From: Cronobacter turicensis z3032
GTDB lineage: Bacteria > Pseudomonadota > Gammaproteobacteria > Enterobacterales > Enterobacteriaceae
Direction of reading: 5' to 3'
Length of the DNA: 64,000 nucleotides
Assembly: GCA_000027065.2 (NCBI GenBank)
Contig: FN543093.2
Span: 2,298,074 to 2,362,073 of the forward strand
Shown here: positions 36,182 through 44,808 of the stretch, one piece after another
How the letters are laid out: each line of letters begins with the position of its first letter
Numbering within the stretch: the first letter of the stretch is position 1
Program-made: the position numbers and the translations under genes
The notes under the pieces: generated by a model
Database searches by the model: none
What the model was told of the DNA's origin: nothing
Seen by the model: the letters and a program-made list of their open reading frames with translations, nothing else

Positions 36182-36262
36182 ATGATCCGCCGTTATCAGT
36201 TTGAGATAATCCTGACGTTACTGCTGTTATGTGGCGCGCTGACGATCTTTTTTTACTGGTAA
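36182..36262 (+). CDS. ydgU: Small membrane protein YdgU
   Basis: A 26-residue peptide, MIRRYQFEIILTLLLLCGAL followed by TIFFYW. It has a basic start and one transmembrane helix (about residues 8-25). It matches the plan and position of E. coli YdgU (27 residues), which sits between asr and ydgD. GGAGG stands eight bases before the ATG. In this genome ydgU follows the putative asr promoter directly. Function is unknown; it is too short for most gene finders. Confidence 0.75.
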   Translation: MIRRYQFEIILTLLLLCGALTIFFYW

Positions 36263-36365
36263 ACGTCGCTAGCACGCTGATTTTATTCTCACTTTGCTCG
36301 CGTCACGTCTATAGTTACCTCACAGGGTTACTTTAATAATCATAATTGCCCCACCAGAGAGTGAT

Positions 36366-37187
36366 ATGCGCAAAACCGTTTTCTTGTTACTGGGATCGCT
36401 ATTATTACCTGCTTTTATTACGCACGCCGACGAGGGCGATGACGCGGCCGAAGCGGCCAGTGACGTCCAGACTCTCTTTTTTGGCCACGATGACCGCACG
36501 CCCGTACCGGACGCCGCCGCTTCTCCCTGGGACGCCATCGGGCAGCTCGAAACCGAGAGCGGCAACCTGTGTACCGCCACGCTTATCTCCCCGCATCTGG
36601 CGCTAACCGCCGGGCACTGTCTGCTCTCACCGCCGGACGGCGCGCCCGATCGCGCGGTCGCGCTGCGTTTTGTTGCCCAAAAAGGTAAGTGGCGCTACGA
36701 AATTCACAGCATTGAAGGACGCGTGTCGCCGTCGCTCGGACATAAGCTGAAAGCCGACGGCGAAGGCTGGATTGTGCCGTCTTCCGCCGCGCCTGAAGAT
36801 TTCGGGTTGATTATCCTGCGTAATCCGCCCTCGGGCCTGACGCCGTTGCCGCTGTTCGAAGGCGATCGCGCGGCCCTGAACCGCGCGCTGAAGGCCACCG
36901 GACGGCGTGTGACGCAGTCCGGCTACCCGGAAGATCATCTCGACGCGCTCTACAGCCATCAGGATTGTCTTATCACCGGCTGGGCGCAGCGCAACGTGCT
37001 GGCGCACCAGTGCGATACGCTGCCCGGCGACAGCGGCTCGCCGCTGATGCTGCACACCGACACCGGCTGGCAGTTGATTGGCGTACAGAGCTCGGCCCCC
37101 GCCGCCAAAGACCGCTGGCGCGCCGATAACCGCGCGATTTCAGTGACCGGTTTTCGCGAGCGCCTCGAAGCGCTGGCGAGCGAATAA
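36366..37187 (+). CDS. ydgD: Exported trypsin-like serine protease YdgD
   Basis: A 273-residue protein, the same length as E. coli YdgD. Signal peptide [20 protein letters not shown] (cleavage after HA, about 21) is followed by a chymotrypsin-fold domain with an intact triad: His84 (TAGHC), Asp145 (PEDFGLIIL) and Ser223 (GDSGSPL). Two Cys pairs (69/85 and 201/216 by count) probably form disulfides. It is related to the V8/glutamyl-endopeptidase-like group. Substrates are unknown, and the location is probably periplasmic. It lies between ydgU and the convergent mdtI. Confidence 0.92.
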   Translation: MRKTVFLLLGSLLLPAFITHADEGDDAAEAASDVQTLFFGHDDRTPVPDAAASPWDAIGQLETESGNLCTATLISPHLALTAGHCLLSPPDGAPDRAVALRFVAQKGKWRYEIHSIEGRVSPSLGHKLKADGEGWIVPSSAAPEDFGLIILRNPPSGLTPLPLFEGDRAALNRALKATGRRVTQSGYPEDHLDALYSHQDCLITGWAQRNVLAHQCDTLPGDSGSPLMLHTDTGWQLIGVQSSAPAAKDRWRADNRAISVTGFRERLEALASE

Positions 37188-37192
37188 AAAAA

Positions 37193-37215
37193 GGGGCGCT
37201 CAGCGCCCCTTTCTC
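37193..37215. terminator. Bidirectional terminator between ydgD and mdtI
   Basis: GGGGCGC-TCA-GCGCCCC is flanked by AAAAAAA on the left and TTTCTCTTT on the right, so it can end both ydgD (plus) and mdtJI (minus). Confidence 0.85.
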
Positions 37216-37227
37216 TTTCTTTACGGC

Positions 37228-37557
37228 TTACGCCAGCTTGATGATCACCATCCCCACCAGCAGCAGCCCAAGCCCCGCCCAGCCTTTGCGGTTAAGACGC
37301 TGGCCGAACATTATCCAGCCTGCCGCTACCGTCGCAGCGATCCCGAAACCGCCCCACAGCGCGTACGCCACCGCCAGGTCGATGCCTTCCACCGCCTGCC
37401 CCAGCGCGCTGAAGGCGGCCAGTACGGCCGCGAGCGACGCCACGCCATACACCGGACGGCGAAAACCGTCAGAAAACTTCAGCCAGATATTGGCGACAAT
37501 TTCGAGGACGATAGCCAGCAGCAGCCAGAGAATATGCTGTAACTCAACCTGCGACAT
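37228..37557 (-). CDS. mdtI: Spermidine exporter subunit MdtI (SMR family)
   Basis: A 109-residue SMR protein with four transmembrane helices, the same length as E. coli MdtI. It shares [20 protein letters not shown] and [20 protein letters not shown], with the conserved membrane Glu in LEIVAN. MdtI and MdtJ form a heteromer that exports spermidine. Its start overlaps the mdtJ end by 14 bases, so the two are coupled, and speG at 16.8 kb removes spermidine by acetylation. Confidence 0.95.
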   Translation of the reverse strand: MSQVELQHILWLLLAIVLEIVANIWLKFSDGFRRPVYGVASLAAVLAAFSALGQAVEGIDLAVAYALWGGFGIAATVAAGWIMFGQRLNRKGWAGLGLLLVGMVIIKLA

Positions 37558-37903
37558 GACGCACCTCTGCTTTGCGGGTTACGGTGCGGGTGCCGGTTTT
37601 GATCAGCAAAATCCCGGCAATTAACACCAGCAGACCCAGCGCTTTTTGCAGCGTCAGGGTTTCGTTAAACAGCAGCACGCTAAAGAGCGTAATTAAAACA
37701 ATCCCGATACCTTCCCACAGAGCGTATGCCACGCCCAGCGCAATGCGCTTAATCGAAAAAGACAGCAAAATATAAGAAAGGGAAATCATCACCAGCATTA
37801 AAATAAATCCGGCGTGGCCACCGCCTACGCTTGCCCATTTTAATGCCAGCGTCCCGGTAATTTCTGACACGATCGCTAATGCTAATAAAATCCAGTAAAA
37901 CAT
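37544..37903 (-). CDS. mdtJ: Spermidine exporter subunit MdtJ (SMR family)
   Basis: A 119-residue SMR protein (E. coli MdtJ 121) with four helices: [20 protein letters not shown] holds the conserved membrane Glu, followed by [20 protein letters not shown] and [11 protein letters not shown]. It is the first gene of mdtJI. The ribosome site GGGAGAGAG precedes the ATG. The leader upstream is long and structured, with small reading frames like those reported for E. coli mdtU. Confidence 0.94.
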   Translation of the reverse strand: MFYWILLALAIVSEITGTLALKWASVGGGHAGFILMLVMISLSYILLSFSIKRIALGVAYALWEGIGIVLITLFSVLLFNETLTLQKALGLLVLIAGILLIKTGTRTVTRKAEVRHVAG

Positions 37904-38412
37904 GGTCTCTCTCCCGCCTGAAAAAATACACAGGCCTGTTTGATGGCGCGTAAATACGCGTCATTAAAAATGACTAAAATAGCGACAGGCGTACAAGCAT
38001 GGCCTGAAACGAAATTAAAGAGAGAGGCTGACTAAAGCGCTGTGCGCCAGTGCTGTTCACCGCAAAGAAGGCTGGATGGGAAAGGGCTGGAAAAAACGTA
38101 AAACAGTGCAATAAAACAATTGAACAGGTTGTCCATAATCTTTCAATTTATCCGCGGTCTTGCTTCTCGTCGTTGCGGATCAAAATTGGCCTCGGTAGTC
38201 AAACACGCCCGAATTAAACCATGCCGTTAGACTTTTCTCAACTCGTTTACACTACTTTACGGCACGATTAACTGCTTTAATGGGGAAAAAACAGCGTCTT
38301 ATTTTACCGGCCAGCTTAATTAATCACACGAGACGATTAAATAATCATTAGCTGGCTTTCTATTTTCACGATATGCTATTTTCTTACATTAATTTAACAG
38401 GGAAGTATCAGA
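37904..38412. other. AT-rich 509-base intergenic region upstream of mdtJ
   Basis: On the minus strand the 160 bases before mdtJ hold two small hairpins (GTCATT-TTT-AATGAC near 37960-37974 and CGCGTA/TACGCG near 37948-37961) and a possible upstream ORF (GTG 38060 to TAG 37974, 28 codons, with an inner ATG at 38000). The rest, 38080-38412, is AT-rich with no supported gene. It probably holds promoters of mdtJI and of the ASCH gene and perhaps H-NS sites. Confidence 0.5.
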
Positions 38413-38820
38413 ATGACCGTAGACGAGCTGCAACAGAAATATCCCGGCGCGCGGGCCTGGGGCTTTGGCGACTCACCGCACATGGCGGACGAGCTGGGCG
38501 CGCTGGTGGCGCACGGCGCCAAACGCGCCACCTGCAGCGATTATCACGCCTGGCGGCAGGATGCCGACCCGACCCTGCCGGGCGATTATCATATTATTCT
38601 CAACGGCGCGGGCGAGCCGCTGTGCGTTATCCGCACCCACACGCTGCGTCTGGTGAACTTCTGCGACGTCACCGAACAGCTCGCCGCTCTGGAAGGCGAA
38701 GGCGATTTAAGCCTCGCTTACTGGCGCAATGAGCATGAAGCGTTTTTCACCCGCGCCAGCTGTTTCTCTCCCGACATGCCGCTGATGTTTGAGGAATTCG
38801 AACTGACAGAGCGGTGCTGA
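38413..38820 (+). CDS. ASCH-domain protein
   Basis: A 135-residue protein. The sequence WGFGDSPHMADELGALVAHG, KRATCSDYHAW and DYHIILNGAGEPLCVIRTHT fits the ASCH domain (PUA-like beta barrel), whose members bind RNA and, for YqfB, hydrolyse N4-acetylcytidine. The typical GxK-T pattern appears as GAKRATC. The role of this subgroup is not established. There is no signal peptide. It stands alone between mdtJ and umuC at a synteny junction. GGAAGTATCAGA precedes the ATG. Confidence 0.82.
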   Translation: MTVDELQQKYPGARAWGFGDSPHMADELGALVAHGAKRATCSDYHAWRQDADPTLPGDYHIILNGAGEPLCVIRTHTLRLVNFCDVTEQLAALEGEGDLSLAYWRNEHEAFFTRASCFSPDMPLMFEEFELTERC

Positions 38821-38894
38821 GTTTATTACGACGTTCAGAAACACCTTAACCTGTGAGCCTTACGATGCCGGATGCTGCTTCGCGCCAGCTACCC

Positions 38895-40163
38895 TCACCA
38901 CAAACTCGCGCGCGGCAGCTCGCTGAAACGTGTGGTGTAGCCGGGCGAGAGAAAGTCGCGCTTCATCGCCCAGGGTTTTACGATCCCCTGGCCTGCGAAC
39001 CAGAGCTTTCCCCGGCCTGAGCGATTATATTCATCAAGCAGATGCATCAGCGGCGCGCTGTTGGGCTGCGGCGGGTGCTCGTCGAAAAGATTAAGCTGCG
39101 CCACGCCCTGACTGAAAAAATCCCCCAGCATGACGCCCGCTTTGATGTAGCGATACCCTTCGCGCCAGATGGCGTCCAGCGCGCTTACCGCCAGCCGCAC
39201 GATCTCGCGGGTGTCGTTGGTGGGCGTCAGCGCCTGGCAGAGCGCCTGATTGCTGTAGCGGTCGTCCGGCTCGTCATGCGGGCTGGTGCGGATAAACACC
39301 GCCACCTGGCGGCAGAACTGATGCTCCTGACGCAGCTTTTCCGCGGCCCGCTCGGCCCAGGCGCAGACCGCCTGACGCATATCCTGATAATCCGTGACCC
39401 GGTAGCCAAACGAACGACTGCACACGATCTGCTGTTTCGCCGCGACAAATTCATCCATCGCCAGACAGGGTTCGCCGCGCAGTTCCCGCACGGTGCGCTC
39501 CAGCACCACGTTGAAATTTTTGCGGATCACCCACGCCGGGCTGTTGGCGAGATCAAACGCGGTCTCAATGCCCATCGCCGTCAGCTTTTTGCTGAGCCTG
39601 CGCCCGACGCCCCAGACATCCTCCACCTTAAAATGCGCCAGCGCCCTGCGCAGCCGGGCCGGATCGGAGAGATCGACCACCGCGCCCGATTTTGGCCACC
39701 TTTTGGTGGCGAGATTGGCAAGCTTGGCGAGCGTTTTGGTCGGCGCAATGCCCACGCCGACCGGCAGATGGGTTTCGCGCCAGAGGCGGTCGCGGATCTC
39801 CTGAGCAAACGTGGTCAGCGACATCACATTACTGACGCCGCGCAGATCGACAAACGCCTCGTCGATCGAGTAGATCTCCACCTGCGGCGCCATCTCTTCG
39901 AGAATATCCATCACGCGTTTGCTCATGTCGGCGTAAAACGCGTAATTGGAGCTGAAGACCGCCACGCGGTGACGCTCAAAGAGCGCGCGCTGTTTGAAAT
40001 ACGGCTCCGCCATGGTGATGCCGAGCGCTTTGGCCTGACGGCTGCGCGCAATGACGCAGCCGTCGTTATTGCTCAGCACCACGACCGGTTTATCCCGCAG
40101 ATCCGGGCGAAACACCATCTCGCAGGAGGCATAAAAACTGTTCACGTCGACCAGCGCGTACAT
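38895..40163 (-). CDS. umuC: DNA polymerase V catalytic subunit UmuC
   Basis: A 422-residue Y-family polymerase, the same length as E. coli UmuC. Catalytic acids are Asp6 ([10 protein letters not shown]) and Asp101-Glu102 (YSIDEAF). The beta-clamp-binding motif QLNLFD lies near the C-terminus. With two UmuD' molecules it performs error-prone translesion synthesis in the SOS response. It starts one base after the umuD stop, so the pair forms a tight operon controlled by the LexA box upstream of umuD. Confidence 0.95.
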   Translation of the reverse strand: MYALVDVNSFYASCEMVFRPDLRDKPVVVLSNNDGCVIARSRQAKALGITMAEPYFKQRALFERHRVAVFSSNYAFYADMSKRVMDILEEMAPQVEIYSIDEAFVDLRGVSNVMSLTTFAQEIRDRLWRETHLPVGVGIAPTKTLAKLANLATKRWPKSGAVVDLSDPARLRRALAHFKVEDVWGVGRRLSKKLTAMGIETAFDLANSPAWVIRKNFNVVLERTVRELRGEPCLAMDEFVAAKQQIVCSRSFGYRVTDYQDMRQAVCAWAERAAEKLRQEHQFCRQVAVFIRTSPHDEPDDRYSNQALCQALTPTNDTREIVRLAVSALDAIWREGYRYIKAGVMLGDFFSQGVAQLNLFDEHPPQPNSAPLMHLLDEYNRSGRGKLWFAGQGIVKPWAMKRDFLSPGYTTRFSELPRASLW

Positions 40164-40164
40164 C

Positions 40165-40584
40165 TCAGCGCCTCTTCTTCAGCACCCAGGTCACCACGCC
40201 GAAAATCACCACGTCGGCATCGCCGACGAGCGGGATCGGCGCGAAATCCGGGTTCATCGGCACCAGTTGCGCCACCGGGTGCAGCCGCAGGGTTTTGACG
40301 GTGAACTCCCCTTCTAGCGCGGCCACGACAATGTCGTTTTCCTGCGGCTTCAGGGCGCTGTCCACCACCAGCAAATCGCCATCCTCGATCCCGGCGCCGT
40401 TCATCGACTCCCCGGACGCCCGCAAAAAATAGGTGGCGTTCGGGTGCACAATGCAGTGCGCGTCAAGGCTCACGCGCTTTTCGACGTAATCCTGAGCGGG
40501 CGACGGAAATCCGCAGGCCACTTTCTCAAGGAACAGCGGCAACCCCTCGGCATCAGGTTGTGGCAAGAGACGCATCATTAACAT
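40165..40584 (-). CDS. umuD: SOS mutagenesis protein UmuD
   Basis: A 139-residue protein. The self-cleavage site Cys24-Gly25 (VACGFPSP), catalytic Ser60 (ASGESM) and Lys97 (EFTVKTL) all fall at the same numbers as in E. coli when translation starts at ATG 40584. GGAG stands six bases before this ATG, so I prefer it to the in-frame ATG at 40596. RecA filaments trigger cleavage to UmuD', which joins UmuC to form polymerase V. Confidence 0.95.
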   Translation of the reverse strand: MLMMRLLPQPDAEGLPLFLEKVACGFPSPAQDYVEKRVSLDAHCIVHPNATYFLRASGESMNGAGIEDGDLLVVDSALKPQENDIVVAALEGEFTVKTLRLHPVAQLVPMNPDFAPIPLVGDADVVIFGVVTWVLKKRR

Positions 40585-40616
40585 GGCGTGCTCCATCCAT
40601 TCATTATGTTGTTATT

Positions 40617-40636
40617 TACTGTGTTTATATACAGTA
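40617..40636 (-). promoter_or_regulatory. LexA box of umuDC
   Basis: TACTGT-N8-ACAGTA with an AT-rich centre (GTTTATAT) is a perfect SOS box, 33 bases before the umuD start. Confidence 0.93.
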
Positions 40637-40740
40637 GTTTGATTTGTACTGTTCTGACAACCCTATTTTTAAGCGAAGCGGCGCAATTGCCTGGAGAACG
40701 GCCAGTTTGTGCGGGTTTGTTGAGCGGTATGGAATGAAGA

Positions 40741-40770
40741 TAAAAAAAGCCAGAGCGTAAGCTCTGGCTT
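40741..40770 (-). terminator. Terminator of rlhA
   Basis: AAGCCAGAGC and GCTCTGGCTT pair around a 4-base loop; on the minus strand seven Ts follow. It lies 19 bases past the rlhA stop. Confidence 0.85.
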
Positions 40771-40788
40771 TCAGGGATGGGCTATCTA

Positions 40789-42753
40789 TCAGGCGTTTTT
40801 ACGTTTCGGCAGGGTTTTCAGCAGATCTTCCGGGCTGATGGAGGCGACCACGCTGCCCGGCTGCGGCATTTTCAGGATATGGTTTTTGATTTTGCCGACC
40901 ACGTGCATTTCACAGGGTTTGCAGTCAAAACGTAGCGTTAACACTTCGTCGCCGTGCACCAGCTGCATCGGCGTCGCCTTCCAGCTCTTGATGTTGCCCT
41001 TCGCCTGTTTCGGGCAGAGGTTAAAGGCAAAGCGCAGGCAGTGCTTGGTGATCATCACCGGCACGTCGCCTTTTTCCTCGTGCGCCTCATACGCGGCGTC
41101 GATAAGCTGCACGCCATAACGCTGGTAAAATTCACGCGCCTTATGGTTGTAGACGTTCGCAAGGAAGCTCAGGTGCGTTTCCGGGTAGACCGGCGGCGGC
41201 ACGGAGACCGGCTTGCGCGCGCCGCGCTGGTAATTCGCCAGGCGCGCGGCATCCAGCGCCTCGACCGCTTCACGGCGAAACGCGTTGAGCTGGCTGTTAG
41301 GCACAAACAATGCGCCCGGCAGCGTAATCTGCACGTCGCGGGCGAAATAGATAGTCTGCCCCAGTTTCGCCAGGCCCTCTTTCAGGCTGGTCAGCGCTTT
41401 TTCCGGGTTATTGGCTTCGTCGAACTGCCCGTCGAGCGTATGCGTCACGCTGACGCCGTCTTCGCTGGTTAGCGTCAGGATCAGCTGTTCCTGCCAGCCG
41501 CCGAGTTCAATATCCACCCCGATGCGGCGCTCGCTGGAGGTTTTCAGCAGCGCCTGCTGCCAGTTGTGATCGAGGTTGCGGTTGAGCTTATGGCGCGGGC
41601 GCAGGGTTTTCAGCGCCGCCGGCATCTCGTTCGGGAAGACGCGGTAGCGGTTTTCACCGGTTTTTTCCGCCACATTGACGCGAAAGCCCACGACGTCGCG
41701 CTTGATCATGACGTTCAGCCCGTCGCCGTTCGCCAGCGGCTCGGTGGCTTCCACATCCAGATGCTCTTTGCCGACGCTCAGCACTTCGCCGACCGGCAGA
41801 CCGACAAACGTCGGGGTATCGAACGCGCCGATATCTATCTTACGGGCGTTCACGAAGTAATCGGTGCTGCCGCGGTGGAAGGTCTTCTCGGTGGACGGCA
41901 CGAAATAGTGCGCCGTGTTGCCCGCGGAAGAACGCGCCAGATCGCCGCGATCCTCAATAATCGCATCGAGCATCTGACGGTAGTGCGCCGTGATGTTTTT
42001 CACGTAACTCATGTCTTTGTAGCGCCCTTCAATCTTGAAGGAGCGCACGCCTGCGTCGATCAGCGCCGCCAGGTTGGCGGTCTGATCGTTGTCTTTCATC
42101 GACAGCAGGTGTTTTTCATACGCCACGACGCGGCCCTGATCGTCTTTCAGGGTGTACGGCAGACGGCAAGCCTGCGAGCAGTCGCCGCGGTTGGCGCTGC
42201 GCCCGGTCTGGGCGTGGGAGATATTGCACTGGCCTGAATAGGCCACGCACAGCGCGCCATGAATAAAGAATTCGATGGTGGCGTCGGTATTTTCATGAAT
42301 GGCGCGGATCTGATTGAGATTCAGCTCGCGCGCCAGCACGATTTGCGAGAAACCGGCGTCGGAGAGGAACTTCGCTTTCTCGACGCTGCGGATATCGCAC
42401 TGGGTGCTGGCATGCAGCTCGATGGGTGGAATATCCAGCTCCATAATACCCATGTCCTGCACGATCAGGGCGTCGACGCCCGCGTCATAAAGCTGGCCGA
42501 TAAGCTTACGGGCCGGCTCCAGCTCGTCGTCATGCAGAATGGTGTTGAGGGTGATAAACACCTTCGCGCCGAAGCGATGGGCGAACGGCACCAGGTCTGC
42601 GATGTCCTGGAGGCTGTTGCTGGCGTTATGGCGGGCGCCGAAACCGGGGCCGCCGATATAGACTGCATCTGCGCCGTGCAGAATGGCTTCGCGGGCGATA
42701 GCGGTATCGCGGGCGGGGCTGAGCAGTTCAAGGTGATGCGATTGCAGGCGCAT
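40789..42753 (-). CDS. rlhA: 23S rRNA C2501 hydroxylation protein RlhA (YdcP, U32 family)
   Basis: A 654-residue U32-peptidase-like protein (E. coli RlhA 653). Conserved stretches are HGADAVYIGGPGFGARHNAS, LHASTQCDIRSVEKAKFLSD and GALCVAYSGQCNISHAQTGR with the Cys-rich block SANRGDCSQACRLPY near residue 190, likely iron-sulfur ligands, as in TrhP/UbiU-type relatives. It makes 5-hydroxycytidine at 23S rRNA position 2501 in E. coli. No protease activity should be assumed. sutR lies upstream on the same strand. Confidence 0.94.
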   Translation of the reverse strand: MRLQSHHLELLSPARDTAIAREAILHGADAVYIGGPGFGARHNASNSLQDIADLVPFAHRFGAKVFITLNTILHDDELEPARKLIGQLYDAGVDALIVQDMGIMELDIPPIELHASTQCDIRSVEKAKFLSDAGFSQIVLARELNLNQIRAIHENTDATIEFFIHGALCVAYSGQCNISHAQTGRSANRGDCSQACRLPYTLKDDQGRVVAYEKHLLSMKDNDQTANLAALIDAGVRSFKIEGRYKDMSYVKNITAHYRQMLDAIIEDRGDLARSSAGNTAHYFVPSTEKTFHRGSTDYFVNARKIDIGAFDTPTFVGLPVGEVLSVGKEHLDVEATEPLANGDGLNVMIKRDVVGFRVNVAEKTGENRYRVFPNEMPAALKTLRPRHKLNRNLDHNWQQALLKTSSERRIGVDIELGGWQEQLILTLTSEDGVSVTHTLDGQFDEANNPEKALTSLKEGLAKLGQTIYFARDVQITLPGALFVPNSQLNAFRREAVEALDAARLANYQRGARKPVSVPPPVYPETHLSFLANVYNHKAREFYQRYGVQLIDAAYEAHEEKGDVPVMITKHCLRFAFNLCPKQAKGNIKSWKATPMQLVHGDEVLTLRFDCKPCEMHVVGKIKNHILKMPQPGSVVASISPEDLLKTLPKRKNA

Positions 42754-42990
42754 AATTCGTCGTTATCCGTTATTTGAAAGGCGGCTATTGTAGTCACATT
42801 CCGTGCGTTCGGGAACTCTTTCACGCCGCCGCCGCGGGTTTGCCGTTTTACGGGAAAGTATTGCACAAAGGTTTATTTCACGCGGCGCGCTGCAAGGGAT
42901 ACGCTGGGGCGGTATTCCTGACCTATCACCTCAGTTTCATCGTGTCGTTGTAGATTGTCGTTGACCGCAAGCTCGCTTGCGGTTTTTTTT
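42754..42990 (+). ncRNA. Candidate plus-strand small RNA ending in a strong terminator
   Basis: The 235-base gap between rlhA and sutR (both minus) contains ACCGCAAG-CTCG-CTTGCGGT (42964-42983) followed by eight Ts on the plus strand only. No plus-strand gene precedes it: rlhA reads the other way. A short plus transcript beginning in 42840-42900 would explain the terminator. Promoter elements are unclear. It ends at the sutR stop codon, so overlap with sutR mRNA is minimal. Confidence 0.4.
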
Positions 42991-43519
42991 ATGGCGCCGG
43001 GTAGTGGATCAGCGAATGAAAGCGCACCGGCAGCGGCGTCGCGTTGCGATAGGCGTGCGGCCTGTCGCCGGCAAACTTCAGCCCTTCGCCGGGGCCGAGC
43101 CGCCGCCAGACGCCGTCCGTCTGCAGCTCCAGCTCGCCCTCAATCACCACCACATGCTCCGTCACGCCGTTTTCATGCGGCGTGGAGTCGCTCTGCGCGC
43201 CGGGCGCGAGCGTGACGGCGAGCATATCGAAGCGCAACTGTTCATCCCACGGAAAGAGCGGCTCCACGAGCATCGTCTGTTGGGCGTCAAACACCGTGCG
43301 CGCGCCCGGCGCAGGCGGCGTGATAAACACTGAAAACGGCACGTTAAAACCGGTGGCGATTTTCCACAGCGTCGCGACCGTCGGGCTCGATTCGTTGCGC
43401 TCTATCTGGCCGAGCATCGCTTTCGACACGCCGGTTTCCTGCGCCGCCTGGGTCAGGCTCCAGTTTTTCTGCTGGCGCAGCGCTTTCAGCGTCTGCGCGA
43501 GATGGGCGGTAATATCCAT
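42989..43519 (-). CDS. sutR: XRE-cupin regulator SutR (YdcN)
   Basis: A 176-residue regulator (E. coli SutR 178). The XRE helix-turn-helix is at about residues 10-62 (WSLTQAAQETGVSKAMLGQI), followed by a cupin domain (about 100-170; ENGVTEHVVVIEGELELQTD). SutR of E. coli regulates sulfur-utilisation genes. The start at 43519 has GGAGAGCG upstream; a longer in-frame ORF crosses the operators and is not credible. It is divergent from ydcO, with two palindromic operators between. Confidence 0.92.
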   Translation of the reverse strand: MDITAHLAQTLKALRQQKNWSLTQAAQETGVSKAMLGQIERNESSPTVATLWKIATGFNVPFSVFITPPAPGARTVFDAQQTMLVEPLFPWDEQLRFDMLAVTLAPGAQSDSTPHENGVTEHVVVIEGELELQTDGVWRRLGPGEGLKFAGDRPHAYRNATPLPVRFHSLIHYPAP

Positions 43520-43554
43520 ACGCTCTCCTTTAATAGTGGCCAGTATAGCGCCTT

Positions 43555-43601
43555 GTGCGTTATAGCGCACGATGATAGAGTCTGTGGACGTTATAACGCA
43601 C
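43555..43601. promoter_or_regulatory. Two palindromic operators between sutR and ydcO
   Basis: GTGCGTTATAGCGCAC (43555-43570) and GGACGTTATAACGCAC (43586-43601) share the core CG-TTATA-RCGCAC. They are 31 bases apart, about three helical turns, on the same DNA face. They are the likely sites of SutR autoregulation and ydcO control. Confidence 0.6.
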
Positions 43602-43613
43602 AGCGGAGTTTTT

Positions 43614-44777
43614 ATGCGTTTTTCTCTTCCTCCGGCGCCTGCCGTCATTGCGGGCTTTGTGGCGGTGCTGGTGGGCTACGCCAGCTCTGCCGCCATTATC
43701 TGGCAGGCCGCCGCCGCGGCAGGCGCCACGCCCGCGCAAACGGCGGGCTGGATGACCATGCTCGGCATCGGCATGGGCGTCAGCACGCTCGCGCTAAGCC
43801 TGTGGTATCACGCGCCGGTGCTGACCGCCTGGTCGACGCCCGGCGCGGCGCTGCTGGCGACAGGGCTTGCGGGAAGCAATCTGCATGAGGCGGTCGGCAT
43901 TTTTATTTTCGCCTCGGCGCTTATCGTCATCTGCGGCGCTACCGGGCTGTTCGCCCGCCTGATGAAAATTATCCCGCCGGGCCTTGCCGCCGCGATGCTG
44001 GCAGGCATTCTGCTGCGCTTCGGGCTACAGGCGTTCGGCACGCTGGAGGGGCATTTTGCGTTGTGCGCCGCCATGACGGGCGCCTGGCTGCTCTGTAAAG
44101 TCTTCGCGCCGCGCTACGCCGTGGTGGCCGCGCTGCTGGCGGGGGTGGCGGTCTGTCTGTTACAGGGCGAAGTGAATACGGCGGCACTGCATTTTTACTT
44201 CGCGCCGCCGGAGTTTGTCTCGCCCGCGTTCAGCCTCTCTTCGCTGCTCGGCGTCGGCCTGCCCTTCTTTCTGGTGACGATGGCCTCGCAGAACGCGCCG
44301 GGCGTCGCCACGCTGCAGGCCTCCGGCTACCGGGTGCCGGTCTCGCCGCTGATGGTCGCGACCGGCCTGCTGGCGCTTATCCTTGCGCCCTTCGGCGTCT
44401 TTTCCATCTGCATCGCTGCCATCACCGCAGCCATCTGCCAGAGCCCGGAGGCGCACCCGGACCGCGACAAACGCTGGATGGCGGCGGCAATAGCGGGCGT
44501 GTTTTATCTGCTGGCGGGCGTGTGCGGCGGCTCCGTCGGCGCGCTGATGACCGCCCTGCCGCTGCCGTGGCTGCAAACGCTCGCCGGGCTGGCGCTGCTC
44601 GGCACCATTGGCGGCAGCCTGCATCAGGCGCTGGCGAATGAACGCGCCCGCGACGCGGCGCTGATTACGTTTCTGGTGACGGCGTCCGGCGTCACGCTGC
44701 TGGGCGTGGGGTCGGCGTTCTGGGGGCTGATAGCGGGCGGGATAAGCTACGCGCTGCTGGCGCGCCGGGCGGGATAA
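43614..44777 (+). CDS. ydcO: Benzoate/aromatic-acid transporter-like protein YdcO (BenE family)
   Basis: A 387-residue membrane protein with 11-12 predicted helices (E. coli YdcO 391), of the BenE family. It shares FVAVLVGYASSAAIIWQAAA, AWSTPGAALLATGL and NAPGVATLQASGYRVPVSPL. BenE in Acinetobacter is a benzoate:H+ symporter; the substrate of YdcO is unknown. CGGAG precedes ATG 43614, chosen to exclude an operator-spanning extension. Its sharing a promoter region with sutR points to repression by SutR. Confidence 0.9.
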   Translation: MRFSLPPAPAVIAGFVAVLVGYASSAAIIWQAAAAAGATPAQTAGWMTMLGIGMGVSTLALSLWYHAPVLTAWSTPGAALLATGLAGSNLHEAVGIFIFASALIVICGATGLFARLMKIIPPGLAAAMLAGILLRFGLQAFGTLEGHFALCAAMTGAWLLCKVFAPRYAVVAALLAGVAVCLLQGEVNTAALHFYFAPPEFVSPAFSLSSLLGVGLPFFLVTMASQNAPGVATLQASGYRVPVSPLMVATGLLALILAPFGVFSICIAAITAAICQSPEAHPDRDKRWMAAAIAGVFYLLAGVCGGSVGALMTALPLPWLQTLAGLALLGTIGGSLHQALANERARDAALITFLVTASGVTLLGVGSAFWGLIAGGISYALLARRAG

Positions 44778-44801
44778 AAAAGAGGGAGCCAGGCTCCCTC
44801 T
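44776..44801 (-). terminator. Terminator of ydcL
   Basis: AGAGGGAG-CCAGG-CTCCCTCT in the convergent gap between ydcO and ydcL. Read on the minus strand it is followed by six Ts, so it mainly serves ydcL. Confidence 0.8.
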
Positions 44802-44808
44802 GTTCGGT

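Noticed and set aside
39042..40298. A 418-codon plus-strand open frame opposite umuC/umuD
   Set aside because: Antisense shadow caused by high GC at third positions; umuC is unmistakable on the other strand.
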